In this document: piece by piece, positions 29,625 to 37,698 of the stretch
Numbering within the stretch: the stretch's first letter is position 1
Layout of the letters: every line of letters begins with the position of its first letter
Assembly (NCBI GenBank): GCA_947498985.1
Contig: CANMMF010000011.1
Span: 1 to 64,000, forward strand
Length of the DNA: 64,000 nucleotides
Source of the DNA: an uncultured Paracoccaceae bacterium
Lineage (GTDB): Bacteria > Pseudomonadota > Alphaproteobacteria > Rhodobacterales > Rhodobacteraceae
Direction of reading: 5' to 3'
Made by a program: the position numbers and the translations under genes
Notes under the pieces: model-generated
Databases searched by the model: none
What the model saw: the letters and a program-made list of their open reading frames with translations, nothing else
What the model was told of the DNA's origin: nothing

Positions 29625-30086
29625 CTATACCCCCTCGCAGGCGCTGCGCGGCGCGCGGTTGACCCGGTAACTCACGGGTGTGTCGGGTTTTTCTGCCATG
29701 TCGAAATAGGCCTCGCAATCGGCGGTGTCGCCAAGAAGCAGGTAGTCGAGCCGGAAGGTCAGCGCGTCGCCGCTGCGCCGCGTCACCGTGAACCGGCCCG
29801 CGTCACATTCCGCGCGGCAGGTGGCGCCGTCGCAGATCAGATCCTGCACCAGAACCTTGCCCATATGTCCGTCGCGCCGGGCATGGCCCTGATTGGCCGC
29901 AACCGCTTCGATCCGCGCATCGCGGCCCGCGTTCCGCACCAGGAGCCGCAGTTTCCAGATCACCTGATCGGGCTGGCCTGCCAGATGGTCGGTGGAATAG
30001 ACCCGCGTGTAACAGCCATCCGAGAGCTGCTGCGCGGCCATCGGCATCGAGAACCCGAAGGTCATCAAGAAGATCAGCTTGCACAA
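29625..30086 (-). CDS. Secreted protein of unknown function within the sox operon
   Basis: This encodes about 153 residues from a TTG at 30086; a GTG at 30131 or other starts are also possible, since no strong ribosome site is visible. The N-terminus (CKLIFLMTFGFSMPMAA) is a signal peptide. The mature protein starts QQLSDGCYTRVYSTDHLAGQPDQV and holds five cysteines (DGC, DLIC, ATCRAEC and DCEA; a last one in SACEGV), suggesting a disulfide-linked periplasmic fold. It sits 4 bases before soxD and about 80 after soxB. The reading frame is well supported, the function is not. Confidence 0.72.
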   Translation of the reverse strand: MCKLIFLMTFGFSMPMAAQQLSDGCYTRVYSTDHLAGQPDQVIWKLRLLVRNAGRDARIEAVAANQGHARRDGHMGKVLVQDLICDGATCRAECDAGRFTVTRRSGDALTFRLDYLLLGDTADCEAYFDMAEKPDTPVSYRVNRAPRSACEGV

Positions 30087-30165
30087 ATCGGATCTCAACG
30101 CGTCTAAAATCGACCCAAACGCGGAAATCACACCGTGAAAATCGAACAAATCCGATCCGTCTTCC

Positions 30166-31419
30166 TCAATGCAGATTGTGTTGCGCACCGGTGCCCTCCT
30201 CGTCCATGATTCCATGCCCCGTCCGGAACCGGTCGAGCCGGAATCGCGCCGCCGGTTCATGGGGCCGGTCCTGCGCGATGAGATGCGCAAAGGAAAATCC
30301 CGAGCCCGGCACCGCCTTGAAGCCGCCGTAACACCAGCCGCAATTGAGATAGAGCCCGTCGATCCCGGTCTTGTCGATGATCGGGCTGCCATCCGGCGAC
30401 ATGTCCATGATCCCGCCCCAGGACCGCAGCACCCGCGCCTTGCCGATCACCGGCATCAGGGTCATGGCCGCCTCCATCACATGTTCGGCCATGGGCAGGT
30501 TGCCGCGCGCGGCGTAGGAGGCGTAGAAATCCAGATCGCCGCCAAAGACCAGCCCGCCTTTGTCGGACTGGCTGATGTAGAAGTGCCCCATGCCGAAGGT
30601 CACCACGTGGTCGATGCACGGCTTCAGCCCTTCGGTCACAAAGGCCTGCAACACGTGGCTTTCAATGGGCAGCCGCATGCCCGCGAGCCCCGCCACCTGC
30701 CCCGAGCGTCCGGCGACAACGATGCCGACTTTCCTCGCGCGGATCGCGCCGCGGGTGGTCTGCACACCCTTGACCGCCCCGTTTTCGATGTCGATGCCGG
30801 TGACTTCGCAGTTCTGAAGAAGATCGACGCCGCGCTGGTCGGCGCCGCGCGCGTAGCCCCAGGCCACCGCGTCGTGCCGCGCGGTGCCGCCGCGCGCGTG
30901 GTAGAGACCGCCATAGATCGGGAAACGGATGTTGTCGAAATCGAGAAACGGCACCAGCTTGCGCACGCCGTCGCGGTCGAGCAGTTGCGCGTCGTCGCCC
31001 TGGTTGACCATCGAATTGCCGCGCCGCGCCGCATAGTCGCGCTGGCCGTCCGAATGGAACAGGTTCAGCACGCCGCGCTGGCTCATCATGGTGTTGAAGT
31101 TCAGCTCCTGCTCCATGCCCTCCCAGAGCTTGAGCGAATGCGAATAGAACTCCGAATTGCCCGGCAGGTTGTAATTGGCGCGCACGATGGTGGTGTTGCG
31201 CCCGATATTGCCGCCGCCGAGATACCCCTTCTCGAGCACGGCCACATTGGTCAGCCCGTGCTCCTTGGCGAGGTAGAAGGCCGTGGCCAGACCGTGCCCA
31301 CCGCCACCGATGATCAGGATATCGTATTCCGGCTTGGGCTCGGGATCACGCCAATGCGGCGCCCAGCCCATGTTGCCGGTCAGACCTTCCTTGAAGATCT
31401 TCAGGGCGGAAAACCGCAT
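30166..31419 (-). CDS. soxB: Sarcosine oxidase beta subunit
   Basis: This encodes 417 residues from the ATG at 31419, preceded by GGAGGGCAAG. It is the flavoprotein subunit that oxidises sarcosine, carrying FAD at YDILIIGGGGHGLATAFYLAKEHG and the covalently bound FMN. The DAO-fold core is complete. It is the first gene of the sox operon. A 9-bp hairpin lies 18 bases upstream of the start. Confidence 0.96.
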   Translation of the reverse strand: MRFSALKIFKEGLTGNMGWAPHWRDPEPKPEYDILIIGGGGHGLATAFYLAKEHGLTNVAVLEKGYLGGGNIGRNTTIVRANYNLPGNSEFYSHSLKLWEGMEQELNFNTMMSQRGVLNLFHSDGQRDYAARRGNSMVNQGDDAQLLDRDGVRKLVPFLDFDNIRFPIYGGLYHARGGTARHDAVAWGYARGADQRGVDLLQNCEVTGIDIENGAVKGVQTTRGAIRARKVGIVVAGRSGQVAGLAGMRLPIESHVLQAFVTEGLKPCIDHVVTFGMGHFYISQSDKGGLVFGGDLDFYASYAARGNLPMAEHVMEAAMTLMPVIGKARVLRSWGGIMDMSPDGSPIIDKTGIDGLYLNCGWCYGGFKAVPGSGFSFAHLIAQDRPHEPAARFRLDRFRTGHGIMDEEGTGAQHNLH

Positions 31420-31436
31420 CTTGCCCTCCACAGCGA

Positions 31437-31462
31437 AACGGGGCCAGTGAACCGGCCCCGTT
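31437..31462 (-). promoter_or_regulatory. Leader hairpin upstream of soxB
   Basis: A perfect 9-bp inverted repeat (AACGGGGCC at 31437-31445 and GGCCCCGTT at 31454-31462, 8-base loop) lies 18 bases upstream of the soxB start and would fold in the leader RNA on the minus strand. It lacks a T-run, so an attenuator, protein-binding site or weak terminator of the preceding transcript are all possible. Confidence 0.4.
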
Positions 31463-31490
31463 CCTAAGTATCAATCCCCATCCTGGATGC

Positions 31491-31515
31491 CCCGGTTTTT
31501 TTCGACAAAACCGGG
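31491..31515 (-). terminator. Hairpin after the first TadE gene, possible terminator
   Basis: An inverted repeat CCCGGTTTT / AAAACCGGG (31491-31499 with 31507-31515, 7-base loop) lies 22 bases beyond the stop of the TadE gene on the minus strand. Its loop-proximal A/T-rich stem and the lack of a following T-run make it a weak candidate terminator between the pilus genes and sox. Confidence 0.35.
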
Positions 31516-31536
31516 ACCCAGAGCGACAAACGTCGC

Positions 31537-32094
31537 TTATCCGTCCGTCCACACCAGCTTTGGCGCAAAGCGCGGGCGGGTGAAGGCGAAGTTGTAGAAC
31601 AACTCCTGCGTGTCGAGCCCAGGCACATCGAAGGGCGGCGAGTATTCCGTCAGCGTCTCGACCACGATCACGCGTTCGTTGTGCAGAAGGTTCGGCAACT
31701 GATCCTCGATGCTCGGCAGATCCCTGTTGCGCAGGCGGTCGAAGTCGCCGCGCGTCTTGGACCAGTCGATCCGGTAGGCGTCCTTCCACTTGTTCCAGCG
31801 CACCATGGAGACGCGCATGGAATAGGGGCCCTCGGAGCGGGTCAGGAACTCCAGCGTGGAGACCATCCCGTCGAGATAGGCGTCGTCGATCGGGTCGGTT
31901 TCCCGCGACAGCGCGTCAGATATGGTGAACGCCGCTTTCACGTTGAGCGCCTTGTAGCGAAAGGCATCGTGGAAGCTGAAGAGGGCTGTCAGGATGGCCA
32001 GCATCAGCGGGATGAAGATGACGGCTTCGAGCGAGGCATTGCCATCCGTGGTGCGCCAGAAGCGTTGAAGGCGGTGTATGATCCGGGTTCTCAT
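31537..32094 (-). CDS. TadE-like pseudopilin, triplet 1 third gene
   Basis: This encodes 185 residues. The N-terminus has the type IV prepilin pattern: a charged leader, G before NASLE (Glu at position +5 after the presumed cut), then a hydrophobic helix (about residues 20-40). By family it is a minor pseudopilin of the Tad (tight adherence) secretion/pilus system. A shared motif set (SRETDP, then VVET and FTRPRFAP) is also present in the third gene of the plus-strand triplet. It is the last gene of a minus-strand TadG-TadE-TadE unit. Confidence 0.85.
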   Translation of the reverse strand: MRTRIIHRLQRFWRTTDGNASLEAVIFIPLMLAILTALFSFHDAFRYKALNVKAAFTISDALSRETDPIDDAYLDGMVSTLEFLTRSEGPYSMRVSMVRWNKWKDAYRIDWSKTRGDFDRLRNRDLPSIEDQLPNLLHNERVIVVETLTEYSPPFDVPGLDTQELFYNFAFTRPRFAPKLVWTDG

Positions 32095-32097
32095 GGC

Positions 32098-32634
32098 TTA
32101 TCTCGGCTCCTGAACGAAGGCGGAGGTCACGACCAACTGAGCGTAGCCTTCGTCATCAAGGTTGAGTTCGGCCCCCAGGCCCGTGGTCGGGAAGATCGGG
32201 CGGAATTTCATGCAGGCCCGCAACAGCATCAGCTGGTTGTCCTGACCATGCACGAAGTTGCGCACCGGGCGGGGATCTTCTGCGGCATTGGAACAGTCGG
32301 TTCCGGTCGGCATGCCCGCAAATCCGCGCGGGTCGACCTGAACCATCTCGAGGCGCAGGTTGTCGGCGCATTCGTCGATGATCCGGGCTTCTTCGCAGAT
32401 CGTATCGCGAACCTCCGCGTAGTCGGGAATATGGCCCGTGCTGAGGCGGATATCGCGGACCGACAGGTCGACCGAGCGCTCCAGCATCGAATGGCGCAGA
32501 TTCATGTAGGCAATCTCGACCGCGGCTGCGAGCACGAAGAAGATGACGGTGAAGTAGAGGACGAACTCGATCGATGCCGATCCGTCTTCGCTGCGGCGGA
32601 ACCTGCGCAGCCAGGATGTCTTGTGAGTGGTCAT
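32098..32634 (-). CDS. TadE-like pseudopilin, triplet 1 second gene
   Basis: This encodes 178 residues. The prepilin-like N-terminus reads RFRRSEDGSASIEFVLYFTVIF, with glycine before SASIE and the Glu at +5 present, followed by a hydrophobic helix. It starts 4 bases across the TadG stop (ATGA overlap). It is the paralogue of the 178-residue gene in the plus-strand triplet, sharing the LERSVD/LERAVD-VRD-LRL-type segment and the C-terminal TSAFVQEP/TSAFVHEP ending. Role: Tad minor pilin, by family. Confidence 0.87.
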   Translation of the reverse strand: MTTHKTSWLRRFRRSEDGSASIEFVLYFTVIFFVLAAAVEIAYMNLRHSMLERSVDLSVRDIRLSTGHIPDYAEVRDTICEEARIIDECADNLRLEMVQVDPRGFAGMPTGTDCSNAAEDPRPVRNFVHGQDNQLMLLRACMKFRPIFPTTGLGAELNLDDEGYAQLVVTSAFVQEPR

Positions 32635-34226
32635 TGTACCAACCTCAGGCTGTTGATCTGACGCGCGATGGCGTGGAAGGTTTCAGTGATCTCGACACCT
32701 TCGACATCGAAGTAATGCGAGGCGGACGAGGCGCAGTCCTGCAGCGCGTCCTTGCCGGCCGTCGGTGCTTCGAAGGCGATGGCGAAGACAACGATGCCCT
32801 GGTTGCGCGCGGCTTCGCAGATATCCGACAGACGGCTGTCTGCGGCGTTGCCGCCAACGGTGGCTTCCGACGCGTAGTAGATGTCGTAATACTCGTTGTA
32901 GCTCACGAAATCGTCGTAATAGGGCTGCGTGTAAAGCTTGGACGCGACCGCCTTGGTGCCGAACCGGGCAAAGAGCTCGGAATTGGTCATGCGGCGCGCA
33001 TTGCTGCCGCCATCGGGCGTGCTGCGGTTGCGCGTGCTCCAGTCGTAATCCTCGTAACGCTCCCAGAAGTAGAGGTCGTTGCTGGTGCCGGACCAGTCGC
33101 GGACCAGAAGCGAGAAGCGGTCGTCGCTAGGATTGGTGTTGCCGCGCTCGTCGATCCAGACATCGGACATGCCGTATTTGTAGGACGGCTTGAGGTCGTA
33201 TTGCGTGGTGTTCTGACCATCGGTCATGACCACCACGAACTTGATCGCCTCGGGGTCGTCATAGGCCGCGGGGCGGCTGGAGGCGTCGGCGGGCACAAGA
33301 CCGTCAAGCGACATCTCGGAGATCGCCGGGCGCATTTCCGGATCAAGCAGGGCAACGCCCCATTTCACGCCGAGGTCGATGGCGGTGTTGCCGCCGGCCT
33401 GGAACGTGGCGACGTGATCCTTCAGAGACTGGGCATTGGCGCTGTGGGCCATGATCGCCGACGTGTCGCCGGTCGGGCACCAGGGGCTCTGGATCGCGGT
33501 TGTGCTCTGGCTGGTCGACCAGCGGTCAAAATGCGACAGGCGGTCGAGCGTGGCATTCGGGTCGATCGACGTGGAGAAGAAATCCGTGCTGTCGAAGGTC
33601 GCGCAGTGCGAATAGTCGTGCAGCTCGTCGAAGGTAAAGTAAGGCGCCAGCGTGGAGCCGACATTCACGACCGCGTTGTAGGGCACAAGCGATATCGTGG
33701 TCAGACCGCTGGAATCGGCCGGCTGGATCACCGTGTCGATGAACTCGGCCGCGGCGTTGCGCATGTTCTCGATGCGCGAGCCCCCCATGGAGCCGGACAC
33801 GTCGAGCACCATCGAGATCTCCACGTTGGAGATCTTTTCCTCGGCGGCGCTGAGCGACGGCGCGGTCAGTGTGTCGAAACCGGACATGTGCATGAAGATC
33901 GTGTTCATCTGAGCAGACCCGGACGCCGTGACGGTCCGTGAATTGATGGCCTGTTCGACCTGCACGTCGGCCAGAACATCGATGATGCCCGCCTTCGTCA
34001 TGTAGTCCTCGACAACCGCCACCGGATCCTGTCGCTGATCGAGATCGGCCGCGGCCAGAACGGCCCGGTCCATCGTGCTCTGCATCTTTGTACGCACGGC
34101 CTCGAAGCGCATGATGTCGACAGACGCGCCGGTGATCATCAAAATCAGTACGAGCATGAAGACGGAGAACACCGTAATGTTGCCGTCCTCCCGCGTGATA
34201 AAGGGTCTGAGGTAGTCCCTGAACAT
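32631..34226 (-). CDS. TadG-like protein with von Willebrand factor A domain, triplet 1
   Basis: This encodes 531 residues from the ATG at 34226, preceded by GGAGAAAGCT. An N-terminal membrane helix (about 17-37) anchors the protein; a von Willebrand type A domain follows, with MIDAS motif DVSGSMGGS and the later VVVMTDGQNTTQYD. It is a Tad-pilus-associated or surface adhesion protein by family. It heads the minus-strand triplet and is paralogous to the plus-strand gene at 36262. Confidence 0.9.
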   Translation of the reverse strand: MFRDYLRPFITREDGNITVFSVFMLVLILMITGASVDIMRFEAVRTKMQSTMDRAVLAAADLDQRQDPVAVVEDYMTKAGIIDVLADVQVEQAINSRTVTASGSAQMNTIFMHMSGFDTLTAPSLSAAEEKISNVEISMVLDVSGSMGGSRIENMRNAAAEFIDTVIQPADSSGLTTISLVPYNAVVNVGSTLAPYFTFDELHDYSHCATFDSTDFFSTSIDPNATLDRLSHFDRWSTSQSTTAIQSPWCPTGDTSAIMAHSANAQSLKDHVATFQAGGNTAIDLGVKWGVALLDPEMRPAISEMSLDGLVPADASSRPAAYDDPEAIKFVVVMTDGQNTTQYDLKPSYKYGMSDVWIDERGNTNPSDDRFSLLVRDWSGTSNDLYFWERYEDYDWSTRNRSTPDGGSNARRMTNSELFARFGTKAVASKLYTQPYYDDFVSYNEYYDIYYASEATVGGNAADSRLSDICEAARNQGIVVFAIAFEAPTAGKDALQDCASSASHYFDVEGVEITETFHAIARQINSLRLVQ

Positions 34227-34362
34227 AGCTTTCTCCATTCGTCACCGCGCCAGTAAGCAGTCGAGTTTTTTTGAGGCGCAAATCGGTAACTATTGGAGGA
34301 ATGCGGCATTCAGTGGGACGAGAATGTGTCATTTCGCTACAATGAGTACGGTAATCTGCCTA

Positions 34363-34377
34363 AATTCACCGAAAATT
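34363..34377. promoter_or_regulatory. Dyad element upstream of TadG triplet 1
   Basis: AATTCACCGAAAATT at 34363-34377, 137 bases upstream of the TadG start. Nearly the same sequence (AATTCGCCGAAATT) lies upstream of the other triplet at 36141. Because it is roughly palindromic it can serve either direction, making a shared operator plausible; this is inference from two copies only. Confidence 0.4.
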
Positions 34378-34386
34378 AGGATTCAA

Positions 34387-34414
34387 TAAAAACGGCGCGG
34401 AATACCCGCGCCGT
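34387..34414 (-). terminator. Rho-independent terminator after gdhA
   Basis: A perfect 9-bp stem (ACGGCGCGG / CCGCGCCGT, 34392-34414, 5-base loop) followed on the minus strand by TTTTT. It lies about 50 bases beyond the gdhA stop codon and ends that transcript. Confidence 0.85.
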
Positions 34415-34463
34415 AATTCATTGCGATCCGCCCGCACCCTGAGTCGCAGGGGCGGTCTGGTGC

Positions 34464-35900
34464 TCAGAGACCCTTGGCGCGATAGGCCGCGGCCACTTTC
34501 TCGATGGCCACGATATAGGCCGCGGTCCTGAGATCCGTGACATCCTCGCGCTCGTGCCAGACCTCGCGCATCGACTGGTAAGCGATCCGCATCGTGTCAT
34601 CGAGACCGGAGCGCACCAGCTCCAGCTCTCCGGCCCCGCGCAGATATTTCTGCTTGAAGTCCGGCGTCATCGACCAGCGGTCGCCCAGCATCTCGTCCAG
34701 CCGTTCCAGCTCGCTGACGATCAGCTCGTGCCGCGCCTCTTCCTGGCGCCGCTGCATCCGGCCAAACCGGATATGGCTGAGGTTCTTGACCCATTCGAAA
34801 TAGGACACCGTCACACCGCCGGCATTGGCATACATGTCCGGAATGATCACCGTGCCCTTGTTGCGCAGCACGTCGTCGGCACCGGCGGTGATCGGGCCGT
34901 TGGCGGCCTCGATGATCAGCGACGCCTTGATCCGGTGCACATTGCCGAGGTTGATCACCCCCTCAAGGGCGGCGGGGATCAGAATATCGCATTCCTCTTC
35001 CAGCACCGCGGCACCTTCCGCGGTGTGGGCGGCATCGGGGAACCCGGTCACGCCGCCATGTTTGACGATCCACTCGCGCACCGCGTCGATGCTGAGCCCT
35101 TCTTCGTTGAAGAGCGCGCCATCATGCTCGATGATCCCGGTGATCCTGCAGCCATCCTCTTCGGAGAGGAACTTGGCGGCGTGGTAGCCCACATTGCCGA
35201 GCCCCTGCACGATCACCGTCTTGCCGTCCAGCGATCCGGTCATCCCGGCCTGTTCCATGTCGCGCTTGTCGCGGAAGAACTCGCGCAGGGCATATTGCAC
35301 GCCGCGCCCGGTGGCCTCGACCCGGCCCGCGATGCCGCCCGCGTTGAGCGGTTTGCCGGTCACGCACGCGCGCGCGTTGATGTCAGTGGTGTTCATGCGC
35401 GCGTATTGATCGGCGATCCAGGCCATCTCGCGCTCCCCGGTGCCCATGTCGGGTGCGGGCACGTTCTGTGCCGGGTGGATCAGGTCGCGCTTGGCAAGCT
35501 CATAGGCAAAGCGCCGGGTGATCTGTTCCATCTCGTGCGCATCGAATTCGCGCGGATCGATACAGAGCCCGCCCTTGGAGCCGCCGAACGGCGCCTCCAC
35601 CAGCGCACATTTATAGGTCATCAGCGCCGCCAGCGCCTCGACCTCGTCCTGGTTGACCGAGGGCGCAAAGCGGATGCCGCCCTTGACCGGCTCCATATGT
35701 TCCGAATGCACCGAGCGATAGCCGGTAAAGGTCTGGATGCGCCCTCTGAGCCGGACCCCGAAGCGCACCGTATAGGTCGCGTTGCAGACACGGATCTTCT
35801 CCTCGAGCCCGGGGGGCAGGTCCATTATCGACACGGCCCTGTTGAACATCAGGTCAACGGATTCGCGGAATGTCGGCTCATTGGTCGGTGCTGCGGACAT
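34464..35900 (-). CDS. gdhA: Glu/Leu/Phe/Val family glutamate dehydrogenase
   Basis: This encodes 478 residues. It catalyses the reversible oxidative deamination of glutamate to 2-oxoglutarate and ammonia. The N-terminal dimerisation domain has the substrate segment YKCALVEAPFGGSKGG; the cofactor domain has the Rossmann loop VQGLGNVGYHAAKF. The start at 35900 (MSAAPTNEP) is preceded by GGAGGAAACC; the much longer open frame upstream is out of family. It lies between the two divergent Tad triplets and is ended by a strong terminator. Confidence 0.95.
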   Translation of the reverse strand: MSAAPTNEPTFRESVDLMFNRAVSIMDLPPGLEEKIRVCNATYTVRFGVRLRGRIQTFTGYRSVHSEHMEPVKGGIRFAPSVNQDEVEALAALMTYKCALVEAPFGGSKGGLCIDPREFDAHEMEQITRRFAYELAKRDLIHPAQNVPAPDMGTGEREMAWIADQYARMNTTDINARACVTGKPLNAGGIAGRVEATGRGVQYALREFFRDKRDMEQAGMTGSLDGKTVIVQGLGNVGYHAAKFLSEEDGCRITGIIEHDGALFNEEGLSIDAVREWIVKHGGVTGFPDAAHTAEGAAVLEEECDILIPAALEGVINLGNVHRIKASLIIEAANGPITAGADDVLRNKGTVIIPDMYANAGGVTVSYFEWVKNLSHIRFGRMQRRQEEARHELIVSELERLDEMLGDRWSMTPDFKQKYLRGAGELELVRSGLDDTMRIAYQSMREVWHEREDVTDLRTAAYIVAIEKVAAAYRAKGL

Positions 35901-36140
35901 GGTTTCCTCCCAGGTTTCGGGCCCGCTCGCGCAGGGCCCCTGTCCCGTCCGTCCGGGCACCTCGCGCGGGTGGCCGGTCCGGACCAGATCGACGTTAGCG
36001 CCGTCCCGCCGCAGCGGCCAATGATTTTTCACCATCCCCGAAGCGGCGCGACCACATGCTCGCCGCCTTCCGCCGATTTTTGTTGAAGCTCGGGAAACAG
36101 CACTCTCCGGAACCGGTCGAATGTTATAAATTTTGGTTAG

Positions 36141-36154
36141 AATTCGCCGAAATT
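36141..36154. promoter_or_regulatory. Dyad element upstream of TadG triplet 2
   Basis: AATTCGCCGAAATT, 108 bases upstream of the second TadG gene, matching the copy at 34363 in sequence and in relative location. It is close to palindromic (10 of 14 bases agree with the reverse complement). Candidate shared operator. Confidence 0.4.
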
Positions 36155-36183
36155 GCCATTCAAATGGCCCAAATTTGGCCATT
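36155..36183. promoter_or_regulatory. Overlapping inverted repeats upstream of TadG triplet 2
   Basis: GCCATT-CA-AATGGC at 36155-36168 is a perfect inverted repeat. Its right arm is reused in AATGGCC (36163-36169) with GGCCATT (36177-36183), a perfect 7-bp repeat around a 7-base A/T spacer. Overlapping half-sites of this kind often indicate cooperative repressor or activator binding. No regulator is identified. Confidence 0.4.
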
Positions 36184-36261
36184 TTGCCCGACGATAAAAA
36201 GCCATTGAAACAAATGCCATGTGGGCTTTTGCCCGGGAGAACCCGGGGGGAAGGTAACGGG

Positions 36262-37698
36262 ATGATTAACGAGAAAACCGCATTCGGGTCCGGCTCTGCC
36301 ACCGGGGCCCGCCGTGCCGGCTCCGCCACCGGCGGATGGCTGGGACGGTTCTGGAAAGACAGTACAGGTACCATGTCCTACATGGCGGTCGCGGGATCGC
36401 TGGTGATGATGGTGTTCGGCGGCATCGGGATCGACATGATCCACGCCGAGCTCAAGCGCACCAAGGTGCAGAACACGCTCGACCGCGCCACGCTGGCCGC
36501 CGCCGACCTGCAGCAGATGCTTGATCCAGATTTCGTGGTGAACGATTATTTCCGCGCCATGGACATGTCCGAGGCGCTGGTCTCGGTCGATGTGGAAACC
36601 GGCCTGAATTACCGCCGCGTTGTCGCCGAGGGCTACACCACGATCTCGTCGAACTTCATGCAGCTTATCGGTGTCCAGAACCTGCAGGCCGAGGGCGTCT
36701 CGGCCGCCGAAGAGCGCATCAACAAGGTCGAGGTTTCGCTGGTTCTCGATATCTCCGGATCGATGGAGAACAACGACAAGATGGAGCGCCTGAAATCGGC
36801 CTCCCAGCTCTTTCTCGACACGATCATGACCAACCAGAATCACGATCTCGTCTCGGTGTCGCTGGTGCCCTATTCCGAACAGGTCAATGTCGGACCGGCG
36901 GTCGCCAATCACCTCAATGTCGATTGGCGCCACGGGTTTTCGCATTGTCTTGAAGTGCCCGGAAGCGAGTTCGGCTCCGCCACGCTGAACACCTCGATCA
37001 CCTACGAGCAGACGCAGCATTTCCAGTGGAACTATTTCGGCAACAACGATCGCGACGATACGGTCTGCCCGCAATTCAGCTACGAGCAGATCACGCCGTT
37101 CAGCATGGATCGCGAAGCGCTGAAAGGTCAGATCTCGCAGCTGCAGCCGCGCGCGGGCACGTCGATCTTTCTTGGCATGAAATGGGCCACGGCACTTCTG
37201 GACCCGTCAAGCCGCGCCATCGCGGACACGCAGGTCAGCAGCGGCGCCGCGCCCATGGCGGTGTCCGGTCGTCCCGTCGATTACGACGACGAGGAAACCA
37301 TCAAGACCGTGGTCCTGATGACCGACGGCCAGCACGACCGGTCGTTCCGGATCCAGGACTGGGCGTATAACTCCGACAGCGAGATCGCACTCTGGAACCG
37401 CAACAACCTCTGGTATTACCTCGTGAACAACGTCAGTTCGCGTCACTGGGGCGCTTTCTACACCCAGAAATACAATGCCGGCATGGGCGATCAGCTGCTC
37501 GACAGCATCTGCGACGCCGCAAAGGCCCAGGGCATCGTCGTCTGGGGCATCGGCTTCGAGGTGACCGACCACGGCGCGGCCGTGATGCAGAACTGCGCCT
37601 CCTCGCCCAGCCACTTCTTCCGGGTGGAAGGTGCGGCCATCGAGGACGCTTTCTATGCCATCGCACGCACCATCAACCAGCTGAGGCTCACCCAATGA
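36262..37698 (+). CDS. TadG-like protein with von Willebrand factor A domain, triplet 2
   Basis: This encodes 478 residues from the ATG at 36262, supported by GGGGGGAAGGTAACGG; the open frame extends further upstream without family similarity. A membrane helix at about 43-60 (AVAGSLVMMVFGGIGIDMI) precedes a von Willebrand A domain with MIDAS DISGSMENND and VVLMTDGQHD. It is paralogous to the minus-strand TadG at 34226; both share the SAAEE[RK]I[NS][KN]VE[VI]S[LM]VLD[IV]SGSM-type segment. It heads the plus-strand TadG-TadE-TadE triplet. Confidence 0.9.
   Translation: MINEKTAFGSGSATGARRAGSATGGWLGRFWKDSTGTMSYMAVAGSLVMMVFGGIGIDMIHAELKRTKVQNTLDRATLAAADLQQMLDPDFVVNDYFRAMDMSEALVSVDVETGLNYRRVVAEGYTTISSNFMQLIGVQNLQAEGVSAAEERINKVEVSLVLDISGSMENNDKMERLKSASQLFLDTIMTNQNHDLVSVSLVPYSEQVNVGPAVANHLNVDWRHGFSHCLEVPGSEFGSATLNTSITYEQTQHFQWNYFGNNDRDDTVCPQFSYEQITPFSMDREALKGQISQLQPRAGTSIFLGMKWATALLDPSSRAIADTQVSSGAAPMAVSGRPVDYDDEETIKTVVLMTDGQHDRSFRIQDWAYNSDSEIALWNRNNLWYYLVNNVSSRHWGAFYTQKYNAGMGDQLLDSICDAAKAQGIVVWGIGFEVTDHGAAVMQNCASSPSHFFRVEGAAIEDAFYAIARTINQLRLTQ

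Larger units (their letters stand above)
35901..36261. other. 361-base intergenic region between gdhA and the second TadG gene
   Basis: No gene is visible. The left part is the gdhA leader and promoter region. The right part (about 36120-36200) is unusually A/T-rich and contains AATTCGCCGAAATT (36141-36154) and a chain of inverted repeats (36155-36183) upstream of the plus-strand TadG gene. A ribosome site GGGGGGAAGG follows at about 36245. Confidence 0.7.
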
